Source: Granulicella aggregans (GTDB lineage Bacteria > Acidobacteriota > Terriglobia > Terriglobales > Acidobacteriaceae). Taken from it: DNA of 64,000 nt. Both the position numbers and the translations under genes were made by a program. The stretch spans positions 682,001-746,000 of the forward strand of contig NZ_JACHIP010000004.1 of NCBI RefSeq assembly GCF_014203275.1, given 5' to 3'. Below, in pieces: positions 59,604 to 64,000 of this stretch. The notes under the pieces were generated by a model that saw only the letters and a list, made by a program, of their open reading frames with translations, searched no databases and was not told the DNA's origin. Every line of letters begins with the position of its first letter. Position 1 is the first letter of the stretch.

Positions 59604-61202
59604 GTGGCTTTACCACTACAGGAACGGGCAATGGAGACCGACAGCGCAGAGCTTGTGCGGATGACGCTCATCGAGAGCGGTGCCGCACCGTCGCTGGTAG
59701 ATTTGCTCATCCCGTCCCGGCCGCTTGAGCCCGGAGAGCAGTACCGCTTTCACTTTGACATGACGAAGTGCATCGGATGCCGCTCCTGCGAAGTCGCCTG
59801 CAACGAGCAGAACGGCAATCCGGCAGACATCAAGTGGCGACGGGTGGGCGAACTCGAAGGCGGCACCTATCCGCTGGTCTCCCGCACCTATCTCTCCATG
59901 GGTTGCAATCATTGCGTCAGTGCGGATTGCGTGCGCGGCTGCCCGGTCGACGCTTACACCAAAGATCCAATCACCGGCATCGTCCTGCACTCCGCTGACG
60001 CCTGCATTGGTTGCCAGTATTGCGTATGGAACTGCCCTTACAGCGTCCCGCAATTCAATCCGGAACGTGGCGTGGTGGGGAAGTGCGATATGTGCCGCGA
60101 CCGGCTTCTGGATGGGCGTGAGCCTGCCTGCGTGAACGCCTGCCCGGAGAATGCGATCCAGATTGAAATCGTGAACCTCGCCGAATGGGTAAACGATTTT
60201 GCGCTCGCCGAATCCCCGGGCATGCCACCGGCTGAGCAAACCATCTCAACCACTCGCATCACCCTGCCGAAGACAGCCGTGTCCGAGCTGGCTCGGGTGG
60301 ACACCAGCCAGATTCCCTTGGAGCACGCCCACGGCTCCCTGGTGCTAATGACATCGGCGATGCAGGCGGCGTTCGGCCTGCTTTGCTTTCTGCTGTTCGA
60401 CCACAATCTCACTCCTGCCAGCCTGGCATTTCTGCTGCTCGTCACCATTGTTGCCATCAATATCTCGGTCTTCCATCTGGGACGTCCGGCGTATGCCTGG
60501 CGCGCCTTGAAGATGTGGAGACGCTCATGGCTGAGCCGCGAAGTCCTCTGCTTCACATTATTTCTTTGCACTCTCTCTGCATGTGCAGCCGCAGCGTGGT
60601 CGCCGCTGTTCCATCTGAATCTCACGCGCGCCGTGCTGCCCTTGGCGGCGGCCACTGCCCTCTTTGGGCTGATGGGAACCGGCGCCAGCGCCTGCATCTA
60701 TCTGGTCAAAGCGCGCCCCGCCTGGGACCTTGTACACACACCAATCGACTTTCTACTCTCGGCACTGTTACTCGGCGCGCCGCTCAACGCTTCGCTGGCC
60801 ATGCCTTCACAGTGGCTTTACGGTAAGTGGCGCTTGCCCGGAATGGCAGACACTGCACCACACTTCCATATCCATCCCTGGTGGATGGCGCTGATCGCCG
60901 CTGCGTGGTTGCTCAATCAGGTTCTTCGCACACTGCGGCTCCGTAACTCTGAAGTCTTTGAGCTTCGCGCGACCTATGACCACCTTCGCGGCGTGCTCCT
61001 ATCCCGGCAGGTTGGTCTCGCATGGAGCTGCGCTGTAGCCGCCACGCTACTTCTTGCTATTCCACTTCCCATCTTGTCCTTTGTCGCCGCCGGGGCGGCC
61101 GTTCTGGTGAACCGCTATCTCTTCTTCGTCTCTGTTGTACCGCGCAGCATGGCACTTACCTTCCTCGGTGCAACCGGCAAACACGCGAAGCGGGCGGCAT
61201 GA
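59604..61202 (+). CDS. DmsB-DmsC-type fusion: [4Fe-4S] protein plus membrane anchor
   Basis: 532 residues from GTG 59604 (GGGAG upstream). The N-terminal half (about 45-195) carries four clusters: CIGCRSCEVAC, CNHCVSADCVRGC, CIGCQYCVWNC, CDMCRDRLLDGREPACVNAC, as in DmsB/NrfC. The C-terminal half (about 245-525) is a hydrophobic DmsC-like anchor with about eight membrane helices, starting HAHGSLVLMTSAMQ and including VFHLGRPAYAWRALKMW. In dedicated respiratory enzymes these are separate subunits that carry electrons from quinol to a molybdoenzyme. Here the fusion lies between the diflavin reductase and the nitrate reductase, and its stop overlaps the nitrate reductase start by ATGA, so it is probably its electron-transfer partner. 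Confidence 0.88.
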   Translation: MALPLQERAMETDSAELVRMTLIESGAAPSLVDLLIPSRPLEPGEQYRFHFDMTKCIGCRSCEVACNEQNGNPADIKWRRVGELEGGTYPLVSRTYLSMGCNHCVSADCVRGCPVDAYTKDPITGIVLHSADACIGCQYCVWNCPYSVPQFNPERGVVGKCDMCRDRLLDGREPACVNACPENAIQIEIVNLAEWVNDFALAESPGMPPAEQTISTTRITLPKTAVSELARVDTSQIPLEHAHGSLVLMTSAMQAAFGLLCFLLFDHNLTPASLAFLLLVTIVAINISVFHLGRPAYAWRALKMWRRSWLSREVLCFTLFLCTLSACAAAAWSPLFHLNLTRAVLPLAAATALFGLMGTGASACIYLVKARPAWDLVHTPIDFLLSALLLGAPLNASLAMPSQWLYGKWRLPGMADTAPHFHIHPWWMALIAAAWLLNQVLRTLRLRNSEVFELRATYDHLRGVLLSRQVGLAWSCAVAATLLLAIPLPILSFVAAGAAVLVNRYLFFVSVVPRSMALTFLGATGKHAKRAA

Positions 61203-63442
61203 CGAATCCGACGACCGGGCAACAGCCCGCCAACGCCAGTGCAAAGGAGCGCATCGCCATGCGCTCGATGTCGCTGGCTCAGCGCGTCGGAAAGTGGCTG
61301 GGCTTCGACATCAGCCGCAGCGTCTATCGCTACGCAAAGGACAAACGCTTCGGACATATCTCCGAGTCTCGCGTTGCGGACAAATGGACAAAGACCACCT
61401 GCGGCTACTGCTCCGTCGGGTGCGGTATGTTGATTGGCACACGCGATGGCCGCCCCGTAGCAGCGCGCGGTAACCCCGAGCACCCGGTTAATCTTGGTAA
61501 GCTCTGCCCCAAGGGACTCAGTGAACATCTGATCGTTGAAGCACCTGGACGAGCGACGACGCCTATGCTTCGTAAAGGTGGCCGAGGCACACCCCTGGAG
61601 CCTGTAAGCTGGGACGAAGCCCTGGACGCCATGATCGCGCGCATTGGTGCGTTGCAGGTCAGGCATGGAAACGAAGCGCTGGGAGTCATCGGCACGGGGC
61701 AACTTCTGACCGAAGAGTTCTACACTCTCGGCAAGCTCGTGCAACTCGGCTTTCGCACGCGCAACTACGATGGCAACACCACCCTGTGCATGGCCAGCGC
61801 CGTGTCGGGCTACAAGCTCAGCTTTGGTTCCGATGGTCCCCCCGGTGCGTACGCCGACCTCGAGACTGCGGATGTGGTTCTTCTGGTTGGCTCCAATCTA
61901 GCCGACAACCATCCCATCCTTTGCAACCGCCTGCGCAAGAAGCCGGGACAGGTGCTCATCGTTGCGGATCCGCGCGTTACGAAGACTGCTATGATGGCCG
62001 ACCTTCATCTGCCCGTGAAGCCACGCTCCGACATCGCGCTCCTCAATGGCATCGCCCACATTCTGCTGCGTGATCAACTCGTCCATCGCGACTACCTTCG
62101 CGACCATGTCGACGGCCTCGATGATTTTGTTCGCTTCGTCACGGAGTTCACGCCTGAAGCGGTGAGCGAGGTCACGGGACTTTCGGTCGAGACGATTGAG
62201 ACGGTCGCAAGCATCTATGGCCGCGCCAAAGCAGCGTTCATCGGTTGGACCATGGGCGTCAATCACTCCACGCAAGGAGCGGTCACTGTAGCAGCCATTA
62301 ACAACCTGGCTTTGCTGACCGGCAACATCGGGCGCGTGGGTGCATCGCCGTTCTCCATCACCGGGCAATGCAATGCGATGGGTACGCGAGAGAGCGGGTT
62401 CGCGTCCTCGATGCCGGGCTATCGCAAGTTCGATAACGCGAACGACCGCGAAGAACTCGCGAGCCTCTGGGATATTGAAGAGAGCGAACTCCCCTCTGCG
62501 CGCGGTCTAGCCTATCCCGACATCATCGAAGCCGCAGTGACAGGGAAGGTGAAGGCGCTCTGGATCATTGCCACCAATCCAATCGTCTCTTTTCCAAACT
62601 ACAACCTGCTCAAGCAGGCCTTTGACACTGCGGAGTTCGTCGTTGTGCAGGATGGCTTCTACCCGACACCTACGATGGAGTTCGCTGATCTCGTGCTACC
62701 TGCGGCTATCTGGGGTGAGAAGGAAGGTACCTACACAAACTCCGAGCGGCGCATCAGCAAAGTCAACTCGTTCGCCACGCCGCCCGGCGAAGCTCGCAGC
62801 GACTTCGATATCTTCATGGCACTGGCAGAGGGCCTCGGTGTGAAGGATAAGCTCTTTCCCGGATGGACCACAACCCATAGCGCATGGCTCGAGTGGCAGA
62901 AGGTCTCTGCGGGTCGGCTATGCGACTACAGCCCCTTCACCTGGCAACAGATCGAGGACCAAGGCGGCGCACAGTGGGGCGGTGCACGTCTTTACGAGGA
63001 TGGCGTCTTCCCCCGCGAAGGTGGTCGCGCGCTCTTGCACTGTGTGCCTTGCCTGCCTTTTGTTGAGCAGCCCAATCGAGAGTTCGATCTGATCCTCAAC
63101 ACCGGGCGCACTGTAGAGCATTGGCACACGCGGACCAAGACGGGTGCAGTTGCCATGCTCGAAGGCATGGTCCCCAACGCATGGCTGGAGATGAATCCCG
63201 TCGACGCACAGCGCCTCTCGCTGCGTCAGCACGATCCCGTCACGATCCGCTCGCGACGTGCTTCGATTACCCAGGTAGAGTTACGCGTCACGGAGATCGT
63301 GGCTCCTGGTCAGGTTTTTATGCCCTTCCACTTCGCCGAGCAGAACTCAAACCTCGTCACGCTGGGGGCCTTCGATCCCATCAGCCGCGAGCCCAATTTC
63401 AAACAGTGCGCTGTTCGCGTGGAGCGATCCACGTTGAATTAG
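61199..63442 (+). CDS. molybdopterin nitrate reductase, Nas/Nap-like catalytic subunit
   Basis: 747 residues from ATG 61199, overlapping the previous stop by ATGA; this junction decides the start over an earlier in-frame one. An extension of about 65 residues precedes the [4Fe-4S] motif (CGYCSVGCGM, then LGKLCPKG). Mo-bisMGD domains follow: YDGNTTLCMASAVSGYK contains the Cys that ligates Mo in Nas/Nap enzymes, WTMGVNHSTQG and GQCNAMGTRESG are pterin-contact motifs, and the C-terminal domain has GRTVEHWHTRTKTG. No twin-arginine signal, so the enzyme is cytoplasmic. It lacks the C-terminal [2Fe-2S] domain of some NasA proteins. It should reduce nitrate to nitrite for NirA. Confidence 0.9.
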   Translation: MTNPTTGQQPANASAKERIAMRSMSLAQRVGKWLGFDISRSVYRYAKDKRFGHISESRVADKWTKTTCGYCSVGCGMLIGTRDGRPVAARGNPEHPVNLGKLCPKGLSEHLIVEAPGRATTPMLRKGGRGTPLEPVSWDEALDAMIARIGALQVRHGNEALGVIGTGQLLTEEFYTLGKLVQLGFRTRNYDGNTTLCMASAVSGYKLSFGSDGPPGAYADLETADVVLLVGSNLADNHPILCNRLRKKPGQVLIVADPRVTKTAMMADLHLPVKPRSDIALLNGIAHILLRDQLVHRDYLRDHVDGLDDFVRFVTEFTPEAVSEVTGLSVETIETVASIYGRAKAAFIGWTMGVNHSTQGAVTVAAINNLALLTGNIGRVGASPFSITGQCNAMGTRESGFASSMPGYRKFDNANDREELASLWDIEESELPSARGLAYPDIIEAAVTGKVKALWIIATNPIVSFPNYNLLKQAFDTAEFVVVQDGFYPTPTMEFADLVLPAAIWGEKEGTYTNSERRISKVNSFATPPGEARSDFDIFMALAEGLGVKDKLFPGWTTTHSAWLEWQKVSAGRLCDYSPFTWQQIEDQGGAQWGGARLYEDGVFPREGGRALLHCVPCLPFVEQPNREFDLILNTGRTVEHWHTRTKTGAVAMLEGMVPNAWLEMNPVDAQRLSLRQHDPVTIRSRRASITQVELRVTEIVAPGQVFMPFHFAEQNSNLVTLGAFDPISREPNFKQCAVRVERSTLN

Positions 63443-63581
63443 ATGCGCTGATCTAGCTTTCATCCTCGCGCCCATGGTCGCCGCGAGATCAGTTGTTGAG
63501 CTGAACCCGGACGTTCGCTCCTGTTGTCGCTCCTCTGCATCACCGCTTCTACATCTCAAGATCATCTTCAGGAGCTTCGCC

Positions 63582-64000
63582 GTGGCCAACGCTAAATCGT
63601 TTCTCAAATCCGGTCATCCTATGACCCTCTTTGCGTCCTTCCTCTACTTTGACTTCACCTTTGCAGTCTGGGTACTGAACGGTGCCATGGGTCCATTCAT
63701 CAGTGAGCAGTTCCACCTGTCCCCTGCCCAGATCGGCCTGATGGTCTCGCTTCCGACGTTGTCGGGCGCGTTCATGCGCTTCCCGCTAGGCGTGCTCAGC
63801 CAGTACATCGGCCGCAAGAGCGCCGCTATTGTGGAGATGTGCTGCATCCTTGTGGCTCTGTTATATGGCTACTTCTTCGTGCACTCGTTCTCGAATGTTC
63901 TGGCGATGGGCGTTCTTCTCGGCACCGCCGGCGCCAGCTTTGGAGTTGCGCTTTCGCTCGGATCGGGCTGGTTCCCTCAGAAATACAAAGGGCTCGCCAT
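63582..64000 (+). CDS. narK: NarK/NasA-type nitrate/nitrite MFS transporter (partial)
   Basis: Open to the window edge. GTG 63582 has AGGAG eight bases upstream. The first 140 residues show a short basic N-terminus, then helices of an MFS protein: TLFASFLYFDFTFAVWVLNGAM with the Phe/Trp pattern of nitrate porters, IGLMVSLPTLSGAFMRFPLG and GVLSQYIGRKSA (MFS loop 2-3 motif with G-x-x-x-D/Q-x-x-G-R-K-like end). The Arg in MRFPLG corresponds to the conserved substrate-binding Arg of TM2 in NarK. It sits 139 bp after the nitrate reductase and completes the import side of the pathway. Confidence 0.88.
   Translation, partial: MANAKSFLKSGHPMTLFASFLYFDFTFAVWVLNGAMGPFISEQFHLSPAQIGLMVSLPTLSGAFMRFPLGVLSQYIGRKSAAIVEMCCILVALLYGYFFVHSFSNVLAMGVLLGTAGASFGVALSLGSGWFPQKYKGLA

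Noticed and set aside
1-64000. CRISPR array, prophage structural genes, insertion sequences or replication origin
   Set aside because: No regularly spaced repeat-spacer unit, capsid, portal or tail genes, intact transposase or DnaA-box cluster was seen; the only mobile-element trace is the integrase remnant and att-like repeats.

Overview
The window looks like a chromosomal segment of an Acidobacteriota bacterium of the Terriglobia type (Granulicella, Edaphobacter or Terriglobus relatives). This is an inference from GC-rich coding sequence, three very large Oar-like TonB-dependent receptors with a carboxypeptidase-regulatory-like N-terminal domain, two adjacent signal peptidase I genes beside rnc, and many secreted proteins. 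No 16S or other phylogenetic marker gene is present.

Layout. Positions 1-6561 (all minus strand) hold housekeeping genes: an ECF sigma factor and its zinc-finger anti-sigma factor, a secreted TPR protein, RNase III, two signal peptidases I and the start of a probable AsmA-like protein. Three copies of a short dispersed repeat sit in the non-overlapping gene junctions. A tRNA-Ala(GGC) follows at 6830-6905. Directly downstream is the wreck of a tyrosine recombinase gene (about 6913-7318), and a diverged 51-bp copy of the tRNA 3' half lies 46.8 kb away at 53677-53727. This is the architecture of an old genomic island inserted at the tRNA 3' end, so 6.9-53.7 kb is probably an acquired block.

Within the block: a Crp/Fnr-type regulator divergent from three tightly spaced secreted cupredoxin genes. 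The first two together carry the complete ligand set of a multicopper oxidase, divided between two polypeptides; the third is a 3107-residue protein with degenerate cupredoxin, SdrB-like, beta-helix and HYDIN-like parts. Then come two small secreted proteins, a CusB/CusA-type RND metal pump with no outer-membrane factor, a secretin-N0-like protein and a convergent secretin. Next are an orphan secreted protein, a propeller-sensor diguanylate cyclase, an aldo/keto reductase and a short-chain dehydrogenase divergent from a LysR regulator. The block ends with three Oar-like receptors, two two-component systems and a secreted beta-propeller protein. A strikingly periodic array of GTTAC pentamers lies between the CpxR-like regulator and the receptor at 50.8 kb.

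From 53.9 kb onward is a nitrate-assimilation locus: a HemD-GAF-ANTAR fusion regulator (minus strand), a leader with a 13-bp inverted repeat, then nirA-type siroheme reductase, a CysJ-like flavoprotein, a DmsB-DmsC-type iron-sulfur/membrane-anchor fusion, a Mo-bisMGD nitrate reductase and the start of a NarK-type transporter. Most junctions in this operon overlap by ATGA. The genes would import nitrate, reduce it to nitrite and then to ammonium; the membrane-anchor fusion is an unexpected partner for an assimilatory enzyme.
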